A stretch of DNA of 33,335 nucleotides from CAYVBE01 sp964448935 (GTDB lineage: Bacteria; Planctomycetota; Brocadiia; SM23-32), in contig CAYVBE010000020.1 in NCBI GenBank assembly GCA_964448935.1, positions 1 to 33,335 of the forward strand. Reading direction: 5' to 3'. The first letter of the stretch is position 1. Every line of letters begins with the position of its first letter. Position numbers and translations under genes: made by a program. Below the pieces are notes generated by a model, which did not search any database, had not been told where the DNA came from, and saw only the letters and a program-made list of their open reading frames with translations. Shown here in pieces: positions 1-8,144 of this stretch.

Positions 1-50
1 TGGCCCACCGGCGCTCCGGCTGAACCCGTAAAATCAAGTGTTATGAACCA

Positions 51-914
51 CTAGCTCCGGTCTTCCACGCTGTAGCCCGTCCGTCGCACAAATCCCTCCA
101 GATCCCGGATAGCAAAAGCATTCTCACTGCCAGCTTCTTGCTCGTAGCCGGCCTGCAGTTGAACCAGCTCCCCTTCTCCGGACGAGCGATATAGCTGAAA
201 ACCCGCCCCTTCCAATACTGCCACCACATCGCGCAGTTCGTAATGAAACTGGCCATAGTGGCGTAGACTGAGTTCGAAGAAAATACAGTCGGTCTTCCTG
301 AGAAGCCTCACGGCGCCCTGGAAAACAAACTTCTCGTATCCCTCTACGTCCACCTTCAACAAGTTCACCTGTGAGACCACGTCCGCGATGCTATCAAGCG
401 GAACAGCCTCCACCAAAATTCCCCCCGACTTGGATTTGACTCGGTTCCGACCGTCATTGCCCAGGTCCGAAAAGCTGACGGTACCGGAAGTCTCCCCCAC
501 AGCCGTCCGGCAGATCGTCACGTTCTCCAGCCCATTCAGCCGCACATTTCCCTGCAGATACTCGCCGATACGTGGATGCGCCTCAAACGCGATAACCCGG
601 CCGCGCCTTCCGACCGCTTTGGCGGCGGGTATGACCGTTGTGCCGATGTTTGCCCCTACGTCAACATAGATGTCCCCGCTCCTCAGATACTGCTTGATAA
701 ACTCTGCGTTGGCAACAGTGTCCTCGGGGTCTTGCCACAGCCATGACGTCAAAACCGTAGGATTCGGGCAGAGCAAATAGTCTCGAATTCGCAAGGGACC
801 GAGCAAACGGAGCAATCCCATTTTCCGCAGGAAAACCCAGGCCAACGAACGGAACGGCCTCGGACGCCTCAGCAGGATCCGCACGATTCTGGACACGGGC
901 GAGGTTACGTGCAT
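51..914 (-). CDS. FkbM-family SAM-dependent methyltransferase
   Basis: The 287-residue product has the Rossmann methyltransferase signature of the FkbM family. Motif I (VDVGANIG) lies at about residues 84-91 and binds S-adenosylmethionine. The family motif LLKVDVEGYE lies near residue 185. Family members O-methylate sugars or other small molecules, and in polysaccharide clusters they usually methylate a glycan hydroxyl. This is inferred here from its position at the 3' end of the visible glycan operon, 105 nt after the glycosyltransferase stop. The ATG at 914 has no clear Shine-Dalgarno sequence, and an internal Met at 821 is a possible alternative. The N-terminal 60 residues are basic and hydrophobic and could associate with the membrane. 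Acceptor specificity cannot be read from the sequence. Confidence 0.85.
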   Translation of the reverse strand: MHVTSPVSRIVRILLRRPRPFRSLAWVFLRKMGLLRLLGPLRIRDYLLCPNPTVLTSWLWQDPEDTVANAEFIKQYLRSGDIYVDVGANIGTTVIPAAKAVGRRGRVIAFEAHPRIGEYLQGNVRLNGLENVTICRTAVGETSGTVSFSDLGNDGRNRVKSKSGGILVEAVPLDSIADVVSQVNLLKVDVEGYEKFVFQGAVRLLRKTDCIFFELSLRHYGQFHYELRDVVAVLEGAGFQLYRSSGEGELVQLQAGYEQEAGSENAFAIRDLEGFVRRTGYSVEDRS

Positions 915-946
915 TTACCGGTTCTTTGCGCCATAATTCGCACGCG

Positions 947-974
947 CGGGTTGTAGCTTTTTGGTGCCAACCCG
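947..974 (-). other. intercistronic hairpin before the FkbM gene
   Basis: A 7-bp perfect inverted repeat (CGGGTTG at 947-953 and CAACCCG at 968-974) has a 14-nt loop and sits in the 105-nt gap upstream of the FkbM methyltransferase start. No T-run follows it in the minus direction, so it is not a standard terminator. It could be an mRNA processing or stability element, or it could be chance. Confidence 0.3.
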
Positions 975-1019
975 GTAGAGGACCAGGCTTGCCGAAAAAA
1001 CCTTGTACGCATGCTTACC

Positions 1020-1790
1020 CTACCTGGTATTCCTGAAACGGGGAGGCAATGGGTACAGGTTGAAGTGGCGACTGATAGTGGCTGATACCGGCCGCGAGGA
1101 GAGAATCCGCCCGGCCAGCCCCCCGACACTCCTTATGGGAGGAGGGGTTGAATTGACTTCGTTTTCACCCGTTCCGCGACATATGGTAACGGCATAGAAT
1201 GGCAATGAATGCAGTGGATGCCCTTGACGCGCGAAGTATTGCCGCCATTCATTGTGAGGCAGCATGATCGGAGTGCGACCGTTATCCTCGACGGTCTTCG
1301 GCAAAGCCTGAGGTGCGACTCGGAATATGGCGTAGCAACACCAACCCCGATCAGCAGTATTCCTTCGGATCAGAAACGGCCAGTTTTCAAAATGTATGTA
1401 TTCGCGTGCGACCTCCCATCCGCTGCGCACCTCTTTATCGGACAGAAATGCCACAAGGTTGTGGCAGACGAGGTCGTCCCCGTCAAGAAGCATGGTATAT
1501 CGGGAAGAATCCCGCCGAAGAAGAGAAAGCCCCGCCTTCTTTTTCATGCGCTTGTCGGACATGGCCTCAGCATGCGACCGGGGAACTGGCATGTCTACCT
1601 GAAGTATCTGAATGTTCCGGTGAGGACGGAAACCAACCGGAGGGTCGTGGCATACCAGTATACATTTCCAGCTGTCTGAGGACTGGTTCCTGATTGAGCC
1701 CAAGGTCCGATTGGCCAGCGCAGACACTTTCTGCCAATTCTCCGCGGTCTCCGGAGCCCGGAGCGGGACAATAAAGGTCAGGGTACGCAA
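1020..1790 (-). CDS. putative glycosyltransferase (GT-A fold, family-2-like)
   Basis: The product is about 256 residues. It opens with a beta strand (TLTFIVPLRAP) typical of GT-A transferases and carries an LDGDD stretch near residue 104, which resembles the DxD motif that binds metal and nucleotide-sugar. The start is taken as TTG at 1790 because a clean AGGAG lies 5 nt upstream, inside the 3' end of the pyruvyl transferase gene. The frame stays open further upstream, but an earlier ATG would lack such a site. The gene overlaps its upstream neighbour by 13 nt, so translation is probably coupled. Family assignment rests on the fold motif and context only. Donor and acceptor are unknown. Confidence 0.65.
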   Translation of the reverse strand: MRTLTFIVPLRAPETAENWQKVSALANRTLGSIRNQSSDSWKCILVCHDPPVGFRPHRNIQILQVDMPVPRSHAEAMSDKRMKKKAGLSLLRRDSSRYTMLLDGDDLVCHNLVAFLSDKEVRSGWEVAREYIHFENWPFLIRRNTADRGWCCYAIFRVAPQALPKTVEDNGRTPIMLPHNEWRQYFARQGHPLHSLPFYAVTICRGTGENEVNSTPPPIRSVGGLAGRILSSRPVSATISRHFNLYPLPPRFRNTR

Positions 1791-2941
1791 TGTGACTCCT
1801 CTCCGCGAATCAACCCCTCCACGCCATCCCACATAGCTTCGGTTTCTGCTCGCAGTTCAGCGGCCGCGCTCTCAATCGTATCGGATAGTTCGGACCGTTT
1901 TTCGTCTGTCACGAAAGACCTTATTGCCTGCCGGGCTTTCCCGGTCTGCCCATACGGGTCAACGAGTAAGTGACCCACGCGGTATTGCTTCATCAGATGC
2001 CTGTACTTGTGGCTCCAACCCGTAGCCACAGCGGGCACGCCCTGTGAGAGGGCGTTAACCAGCCCGTGAAAGCGGGAGCTGACTGCAAATGGGCATGTGC
2101 CAATGATACCCTTAAGCTTAAGCGGGTCGGCCTCGTAAACAATCTCCAGCACCGGGCCACTCGCCTCGCAGACCTCCTGTGCCAGGGAGCGGTCTCCTTC
2201 CTCATGGAGAAGTACGAACGGTGTATATCCATTCGCGTCTATCTCCTCTATGCACTGACACAAGAAGGGAACATACGCTTTCTTCTGCTCACGGGTGCCA
2301 TGTGTAAGCATCTTGGCGTTCGGTATCACGGCCACGCGCCGGCCGTTCTCTTTCCAGTCAGCGGGGACAACTGCCTGTAGGAGGTTCGTGAAGTCGGGGG
2401 CCTGGCGCAGTTTCGTCTTGACTTCATCTTGCGTGAGCAGTTCGGACACGTGGCGGTACGATTTGGGATCGCGTGCATAGATCAGGTCCGCATTATCAAA
2501 GATGCCATGAGCAGCCCGGCGAATCCGCCCGTTATTGAACGGACCGAAGGCCTGGGGCAGCAGGATCACCTTCTGATGGGCCGCCTTCGCTCTGGCCACG
2601 CCCTGCGCACCCCCTTCCACCCATTCCGGCTTCCAGGCATCGCCATAGGCAAATCCCGAAGCGTCTAATAGCACGTTTACTTCATCTTCCTTGACCAGAC
2701 CGTAACGACCTCGGTAGCCCCTGTGCATGAGCAGTTCAATAAACCACCCAAGGCGTCCTGCCCGCCGCGCATCAAGTTTCTGAAAAAGACCCTGTCTGGC
2801 TCGCCATTCATAGGGACCGGCGGAGGTAGCCACAACGAATCTCGCTTCGGGCAACGATGTCCGCAGCCGATCCAGTATGGCCAGAAGCATCAGCTCCGCG
2901 CCCTTGTTGCCGTAGCCCGCTCCGCGTATCTCAATGTTCAT
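1778..2941 (-). CDS. polysaccharide pyruvyl transferase family protein
   Basis: The product is about 387 residues. Its N-terminus, MNIEIRGAGYGNKGAELML, is the hallmark opening of the polysaccharide pyruvyl transferase family (CsaB/WcaK/EpsO type), including the NKGAEL loop. Later segments include VILLPQAFGPF and, near the C-terminus, SSRFHGLVNALSQGVPAVATGWSHKY, both typical of the family's GT-B-like fold. Family members transfer pyruvate from phosphoenolpyruvate to a sugar as a ketal, adding negative charge to an exopolysaccharide. The start is set at the ATG at 2941 by family alignment. In-frame Met codons at 2977 and 3067 are possible but would add an unrelated Cys-rich stretch. The gene follows a sulfotransferase, which points to an acidic glycan. 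Confidence 0.88.
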   Translation of the reverse strand: MNIEIRGAGYGNKGAELMLLAILDRLRTSLPEARFVVATSAGPYEWRARQGLFQKLDARRAGRLGWFIELLMHRGYRGRYGLVKEDEVNVLLDASGFAYGDAWKPEWVEGGAQGVARAKAAHQKVILLPQAFGPFNNGRIRRAAHGIFDNADLIYARDPKSYRHVSELLTQDEVKTKLRQAPDFTNLLQAVVPADWKENGRRVAVIPNAKMLTHGTREQKKAYVPFLCQCIEEIDANGYTPFVLLHEEGDRSLAQEVCEASGPVLEIVYEADPLKLKGIIGTCPFAVSSRFHGLVNALSQGVPAVATGWSHKYRHLMKQYRVGHLLVDPYGQTGKARQAIRSFVTDEKRSELSDTIESAAAELRAETEAMWDGVEGLIRGEESHCVP

Positions 2942-3053
2942 TGCACGACAGACCGAACAAAAGCAAGGGTATCCCATCCGGAACCCCAGCTCCGGCGAGG
3001 AACGAGCGCACGGGCTGCAACAAGCTTTACCTGTGCCCTCATGGAGGCTCCAT

Positions 3054-3896
3054 CTACCACCAGTCACGCACTTCGAGTCCCGTCAGATCTGCCAGGGCAC
3101 GATTGTAGGGCTCAAAGTGTCTGTCCAAAGATGGCCGCATATTCTCAGGAAATGCGGGTCTGGTAATCTGCCAGCGCCGGCTAATTCCGCTAGCGAATGC
3201 GTAAGCTCGACTTTCGACGCCGAACCATTTTGCTGCCAGATGGATCAGATGGGGAAAACGAGGGAGCTTTCGCGTTACATTGCGCGGCTTGGGAAGCATC
3301 TCGGGGAAATCGGGGACCCCGAGGAACTTTGCCAGACGCGAGAATTCTTCCGAGGTCCTTTCGATGAGCTGCTCAAGTACCAGAAAATGCATTTGTTTTT
3401 TCGGAAAAAACCGCAGATAGCGCCGCACCTGACAAATATAGTGGCTCCTGGCCAGATATCTTCTGAACCGGTTCGGCTGCCCGTTGCCCAACTCTCTTGT
3501 GACCGCTTCACGGAACGACAGAAGTTCTCGACCCGTCCGGTAATAGTGCAGGTAGTTGGAAAAAGCCCTATCGGCAGGATTACGGAAAATCCAGATTAGC
3601 TTCACGTTGGGTATATGATCATGGATGAGCCGTGCACAACGTGGATCGTAGGAATAGGTAGGCGTCTTTTCACCAAGCAGGACATCTGGCGAGATCTCAG
3701 TCTGAATTCTATTGCATAGTTCTCTGGCGTACCACCCCAGGCCTCTGCCGAAGTGGCGGTCGAAGAAATGGAGTTCGCGGTCGGGCATGCGGACACTCAT
3801 GTGCTGGTCCAGATAGTAGGCAAGCGAAGATGTGCCCGCCTTCATCGCACCCACGATGATGAAATCGGGCAGCCGCAAATCATTTTCGCCCAGCAC
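3054..3896 (-). CDS. PAPS-dependent sulfotransferase
   Basis: The 280-residue product has both signature parts of the cytosolic/heparan-type sulfotransferase fold. The 5'-phosphosulfate loop (FIIVGAMKAGTSSL) lies at about residues 12-25 and the 3'-phosphate-binding segment (RNPADRAFSNY) at about 105-115. The enzyme would move sulfate from PAPS to a hydroxyl or amine, most likely on a sugar given the neighbours. The start is GTG at 3896, directly after the TAA of the upstream gene, with AGAGGA overlapping that stop as ribosome-binding site. A longer ATG form from 3983 would overlap the upstream gene by 86 nt and add a non-family leader. The PAPS it needs can be supplied by the fused Sat-CysC enzyme at 8145-9875. 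Confidence 0.88.
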   Translation of the reverse strand: MLGENDLRLPDFIIVGAMKAGTSSLAYYLDQHMSVRMPDRELHFFDRHFGRGLGWYARELCNRIQTEISPDVLLGEKTPTYSYDPRCARLIHDHIPNVKLIWIFRNPADRAFSNYLHYYRTGRELLSFREAVTRELGNGQPNRFRRYLARSHYICQVRRYLRFFPKKQMHFLVLEQLIERTSEEFSRLAKFLGVPDFPEMLPKPRNVTRKLPRFPHLIHLAAKWFGVESRAYAFASGISRRWQITRPAFPENMRPSLDRHFEPYNRALADLTGLEVRDWW

Positions 3897-3897
3897 C

Positions 3898-5295
3898 TTA
3901 TCCTCTGCCCCAACGCAGCAGACCACGGACCAGACGGCCACCAAGCCGTAGCGCCGAACGGAGCCATGTGTGCAGCCGATCAAAGGCCCGTATCGTCGTC
4001 ACATGCCTCAGTAGTGTCTCGCGCGACGCGTAATCATCCAGCCCCAGCGACCATTTCAGCCTGCTCCAAATCTGACGAGTTGAAGCGACCTCCTGCGACG
4101 CCGAGGAGGCCACGGCCCTGTAGTAGCCCGGAAGCGGCCGACCCATCTGCTCCCACGCCCGACAGTACGCGCTCCAGTCATCTCTCTTCGCGTCTATGTG
4201 CTGGCCTGCGATAACTTGTTCATAGGAAACGGGCCGTGTCTCCATAGTCCCACTGGCCCTGCTGCACTCCAGAGCACGCCGCCCTCCTTCCGTGCGGGCT
4301 ACGACAACGCATTCGCCGGTCTTCGTGTTCGCACGGGCAATCCCCCACGGATCACCGACCGTCACATCGGCCAGGACATTCATCTTGTCAAAGCACAACC
4401 GGCAGCGGGCAGGCGTGAAAAAGTCCTTGATGGCCATCCGCTCGGACTTCGGCAGGTGCCTGACGGTTCCATCTTCCTCCTCTACAGATACGTCACCGGG
4501 ATAGCCCGTGCGTATCTTATCCCGGAAGGTAAGATTACATGCCCTTTGCACACCGGTCCGCTGGACAAGATAGTCAAGGGCAGCGAGGGTGAGGGTACGG
4601 TCACATATCAGACCAACCTTCAGTTTCACCGTCGCTCCTGCCGCGAACCCGCCCTGCATGAGCATCTGCAGGCCGTGCATGTGGCAGGAAAGCCCTACGA
4701 GAGCAATTCTCTCGCTTCGCCCGGCTGCTTCCCGCAAAACTTGGAGCAGGGGAACGGGGCAGTATTTCGACGCCCGCGCATCCAGAACGTCGCGCCGCGT
4801 TCGCGCCATGTACGCGGTCGGACGCGGAGGGTGCCGGCGTTCCATGCCCACGACGGCACACGCGTCAACATCGCTGGCATCAAGGGCATCAATGAGAAGC
4901 TGCGACACCACGCCGCCGCTCTGAGACGCGGCATAGACCTTCCGGTCCGTGGAGCTTCCAACGCAGGATTCGAGACACTGGCCTACAAAAGGATCCAGCG
5001 GGAGTGTGTCTGAGAATGCCCGGCTCTCAGCAAGACCGGCACAGACCTCCACGCACAGTCCGCAACCGTTACAGAGTTGTTCATCGACGCGGGGGAACAC
5101 ATGTCCACCGACTGTCTCCCGGAAGTTTATAGCACCGGCCGGACAGACCGCCGAACATGCACCACAACTGTGGCAAAGGCCAGAATCGGTAACACGGTGG
5201 GGTTGGGCTTCTATGGTTCTATCAGGCGAAACTATGGCCCTTTCCCGCAGAGCACGGTGGCAGTCGCTCCCGAAAAGATCGGTCGCAGAAAACAG
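3898..5295 (-). CDS. coenzyme F420 hydrogenase/dehydrogenase beta-subunit family Fe-S protein
   Basis: The N-terminal part holds two ferredoxin-type 4Fe-4S motifs of the form CxxCxxCxxxC, at residues 41-51 (CHSCGACSAVC) and 75-85 (CNGCGLCVEVC), counted from a CTG at 5295. The remainder matches the FrhB/FdhB N- and C-terminal domains, including a conserved CRLCFDKMNVLADVTVGDPWG-like segment. Relatives reduce or oxidise F420 or flavin. In bacterial polysaccharide clusters, family members recur beside pyruvyl transferases with unknown substrate. The first GTG in frame (5100) would cut off the first Fe-S cluster. Between the in-frame TAA at 5308 and 5100 only CTG codons (5307, 5295, 5250) could start translation. 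5295 is chosen for a GGGTGG-like site just upstream. It lies tightly between two sulfotransferase genes. Confidence 0.8.
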   Translation of the reverse strand: MFSATDLFGSDCHRALRERAIVSPDRTIEAQPHRVTDSGLCHSCGACSAVCPAGAINFRETVGGHVFPRVDEQLCNGCGLCVEVCAGLAESRAFSDTLPLDPFVGQCLESCVGSSTDRKVYAASQSGGVVSQLLIDALDASDVDACAVVGMERRHPPRPTAYMARTRRDVLDARASKYCPVPLLQVLREAAGRSERIALVGLSCHMHGLQMLMQGGFAAGATVKLKVGLICDRTLTLAALDYLVQRTGVQRACNLTFRDKIRTGYPGDVSVEEEDGTVRHLPKSERMAIKDFFTPARCRLCFDKMNVLADVTVGDPWGIARANTKTGECVVVARTEGGRRALECSRASGTMETRPVSYEQVIAGQHIDAKRDDWSAYCRAWEQMGRPLPGYYRAVASSASQEVASTRQIWSRLKWSLGLDDYASRETLLRHVTTIRAFDRLHTWLRSALRLGGRLVRGLLRWGRG

Positions 5296-5311
5296 CGGTC
5301 CACCCAGTTAC

Positions 5312-6091
5312 TCACGCCAGCCCGACCAGTTCTTCCACTTCCCGCTCAAGCCCCGCGAGTTCCCGCGCAGGTATCTCCAAAGGACGCTTCCTGCTGGGTT
5401 TAGTGTTCGGGCGCCTGTGTCTTAGCAAGAGATATCTGACTATTCCATCTATGCGTGGCGCCGGCAGAGATAGCCTGCGGGCGAGACGCAAGACGCCCCG
5501 AATGCTATTGAGCTCGCCCAGGCTCGTGCTGACAATTGTGAGCGCGTAGCTCTCGCCCAGAGCCTCGTATGCCCCCATCCGACGTTCAATCTCCAAACAG
5601 TACCAGTAACACAACTGGTAGTCGTGCAGGCGTTCCCAACCCGGCAGAGGCAAAACGCCTTTGTCCGATGGGCTCAGGCACCATTTGCGTCCCGAACTGC
5701 TTCTGCCCGGTACGGTGCCGATTCTGCAAAAGCTCACAGCCACTTTGCGCCATGGACGGCGCAGCAGGATGAGCTTAGGACGGAGGCCGAGTTCGAGGGC
5801 AGGCTCCAGAAATCCCTTGCAAAACACGTGACTTGTCTCTGCGTAAACTGAGTCTGCGCGCTTGCAAATGACGGGGAGTTTCTTCTCCAGAAGGAAATCC
5901 GACGCTACCCGAGGGTCGGTTTGGGCTCTTCTCATAACGTCGGAAAACCGAGGCGGCGGCTCGTGCCGGCCGACGACCCCCGGCAAGAGATTAAGGATGC
6001 CCGCCAGGAACGCAGTTCCGCTCCGGCCGGTAGTGACCGTGAATATCAGTCTAAGCGCTTGAGCTCTCTGGACTGTGATGGATGCTTTCAC
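5312..6091 (-). CDS. sulfotransferase-like P-loop protein (divergent)
   Basis: The 259-residue product starts with a P-loop-like strand-loop-helix (IFTVTTGRSGTAFLAGIL, about residues 16-33) that resembles the 5'-phosphosulfate loop of sulfotransferases. LILLRRPWRKVAVSF near residue 110 matches the 3'-phosphate-binding segment. Similar proteins are labelled sulfotransferase or sulfotransferase-like in glycan clusters. The sequence is more divergent than its neighbour at 3054-3896, so activity is less certain. The start is GTG at 6091, with GAGG about 9 nt upstream. It ends 16 nt before the chosen start of the Fe-S gene, so the two are probably co-transcribed. It may modify a second position on the same glycan. 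Confidence 0.7.
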   Translation of the reverse strand: MKASITVQRAQALRLIFTVTTGRSGTAFLAGILNLLPGVVGRHEPPPRFSDVMRRAQTDPRVASDFLLEKKLPVICKRADSVYAETSHVFCKGFLEPALELGLRPKLILLRRPWRKVAVSFCRIGTVPGRSSSGRKWCLSPSDKGVLPLPGWERLHDYQLCYWYCLEIERRMGAYEALGESYALTIVSTSLGELNSIRGVLRLARRLSLPAPRIDGIVRYLLLRHRRPNTKPSRKRPLEIPARELAGLEREVEELVGLA

Positions 6092-6143
6092 TGCGAGCCT
6101 CAGGTCACGGAAGCTTCTTGCCAGATCGCATTGCCAAGAACTG

Positions 6144-7931
6144 TCAGGAGGTAGCCATGGCCCGGAATTCCGGATGGGCTTCCAGAAGCTCCTTGTAGCT
6201 GCCGCTGGCGTCCAGGTGCCCGTCCTTCACAAAAAACAGGCGATCGCACTTTCTCACCGTCGCGATGCGGTGAGCTATCAGGATTACGGTTCGTTCGCCT
6301 TTCAGGGCGTTTATCGCGGTCACCACTCGCCGTTCGGTTGTCATGTCCAGCGAAGAGGTAGGCTCATCCATCACCAGCACGTCCGGATTGTGATACAGGG
6401 CACGGGCGATGCCGATGCGTTGCTTCTGCCCTCCGGAGATGCGCAGACCACGTTCCCCAACGATGGTTTCTACTCCATCCGGAAGGGCCTCGATGAACTC
6501 TACGAGTTGGGCGGCGTGGAGTGCCTGCCACAGATTCTCGTCATTGACATGCTCGCTTTGCAACCCCAGAGCCACATTGTGGCGAATCGTGTCGTCCGTA
6601 AGATATATCTCCTGAGGTATATAGCCTATGTTGTCCTGCCACCCGCGCAGGTTGGTCTGGATGTTCACTCCGTCCACCTTCACCGAACCGCGCTCCGGTC
6701 GGAGCAGGCCGAGCAGCACGTCCACGACCGTCGTCTTCCCCGCACCTGTGGGCCCCACGAATGCAACAGAACTGCCCTTCTCTATTTCGAGGTCCACGCC
6801 GCACAGTGCGAACGACTCCGTGCCCGGATAGCGGTACCAAACGCCCTTGGCTTGCAGCGATTCCCTCAGGTGCAGACGCCGGTCAGCCCCGTCACCGTCT
6901 TCGCGGCCTGTCAGCTTTTCCAGGCGCTTCACGTCGTCGTACACCGGTTCCACCGAAGCGAGATCGTAGAAAAAGCCGGACACCATGCTGATCATTCCTG
7001 CAACGCTCGCCTTCAAGCGGATAAAGGCTGCGGCGAACAAAGCAAGAATGGGCGCGATGGACTCGGGGCCACGGCCCTGCACCAACAGGGCAATGGCAAT
7101 CCCGAGGAGTCCTGCCACTGCCAGAAACTCCAGGAACGGCATCGGGGCGAAACCGGCAAGTGTGCGGTACCGTTGCGCCAGCACAAGCGGCCATATACTC
7201 CGGCCAAGTGTGCCCACCAGACAGCTCTCCCGCCCCAGGATACGGACCTCTTTCAGGGCCCCGAGTCCCTGGTTAATTGCTTTAATAACCGCCTTCCTTT
7301 CCTCCCGTGCCCGCTCGCCATACTCTGTACTTTTCTTGCGTGTCACCAGCAAAAAGCCGCCTCCAGCCGCAGCGAAAAGCGGAAGAGCCACGAGCGAGAT
7401 CACCGGTTGTACGACAAAAAGTAAGGCCACAATGCCGCCTGTCATGAGGCCTTTCATCAGGAACTGCACCAGTCTTTCCACGACCGCGGTGCAGTTCCTG
7501 ATTTCGGTCTTGACATTGCGAAGAAGCTCCGCAGTGTTTCGCGTCAGGTGAAACTCATAGGGTGCCTTCATGTAAAGCGAGAAAAGCCGCTGCATAAGCT
7601 GGACGCGCCGGACCTGGACAAAACGCAACCGGGCATATGCAGCCATGAAGGCATAGAGGGTCTTTACGAGAAAGACAAAAATCAATGTAATGCTGCCCCA
7701 TACCAAAAGGGCTCGCGGAGTGGTAATTCCCAGACGTTGCAGCATCGGCCCAACGAAGGGGTGTGCCGTAACCGTCTCCGGACGAACGGCTGCCCCCACA
7801 AAAACAGGGATCAGGCCCACCCCAAGGGTCTCCAGGCCGGCGTTGCCGAGCATAATGAGCAAGATAAAGCCGAACCAGATTCGGTCTCGCCGGCCAAACA
7901 GTGCGTTGAGCTTTTTGAGTCTCTCAAACAT
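6144..7931 (-). CDS. ABC transporter, fused permease and ATPase (flippase type)
   Basis: The product is about 595 residues. The N-terminal half has several hydrophobic spans of an exporter-type transmembrane domain. The C-terminal half is a full nucleotide-binding domain with Walker A GPTGAGKTT at 393-401, Q-loop Q440, signature ISGGQ at about 498-502, Walker B VLVMDEP with D522/E523, and switch H554. The half-transporter would work as a homodimer in the inner membrane. The closest functional parallels are PglK/MsbA-type flippases for lipid-linked glycans, inferred from its place in the glycan cluster. The start at 7931 is chosen by family length. In-frame ATGs at 7961 and 7994 are equally weak in ribosome-binding site. 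No T-rich terminator separates it from the Sat-CysC gene upstream. Confidence 0.88.
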   Translation of the reverse strand: MFERLKKLNALFGRRDRIWFGFILLIMLGNAGLETLGVGLIPVFVGAAVRPETVTAHPFVGPMLQRLGITTPRALLVWGSITLIFVFLVKTLYAFMAAYARLRFVQVRRVQLMQRLFSLYMKAPYEFHLTRNTAELLRNVKTEIRNCTAVVERLVQFLMKGLMTGGIVALLFVVQPVISLVALPLFAAAGGGFLLVTRKKSTEYGERAREERKAVIKAINQGLGALKEVRILGRESCLVGTLGRSIWPLVLAQRYRTLAGFAPMPFLEFLAVAGLLGIAIALLVQGRGPESIAPILALFAAAFIRLKASVAGMISMVSGFFYDLASVEPVYDDVKRLEKLTGREDGDGADRRLHLRESLQAKGVWYRYPGTESFALCGVDLEIEKGSSVAFVGPTGAGKTTVVDVLLGLLRPERGSVKVDGVNIQTNLRGWQDNIGYIPQEIYLTDDTIRHNVALGLQSEHVNDENLWQALHAAQLVEFIEALPDGVETIVGERGLRISGGQKQRIGIARALYHNPDVLVMDEPTSSLDMTTERRVVTAINALKGERTVILIAHRIATVRKCDRLFFVKDGHLDASGSYKELLEAHPEFRAMATS

Positions 7932-8144
7932 GGGCTCGTGAATCTGTCGCGCCAGCCGCATCACGGCTGGCAGTTGCACGTCTGTTACGGGCATGCATCG
8001 AAGGACCCGCTGGGCAGGACCTATACACCCTTAGGCCACCGGCGGTGCTGACATTCACTCCGACTTCCGTCTTCAGTAGGCCGGCACAGAACGCTAACTT
8101 CCGCGTCCGCCGGATCGGGTTCCCTGAACGCACGTATTCTCCGG

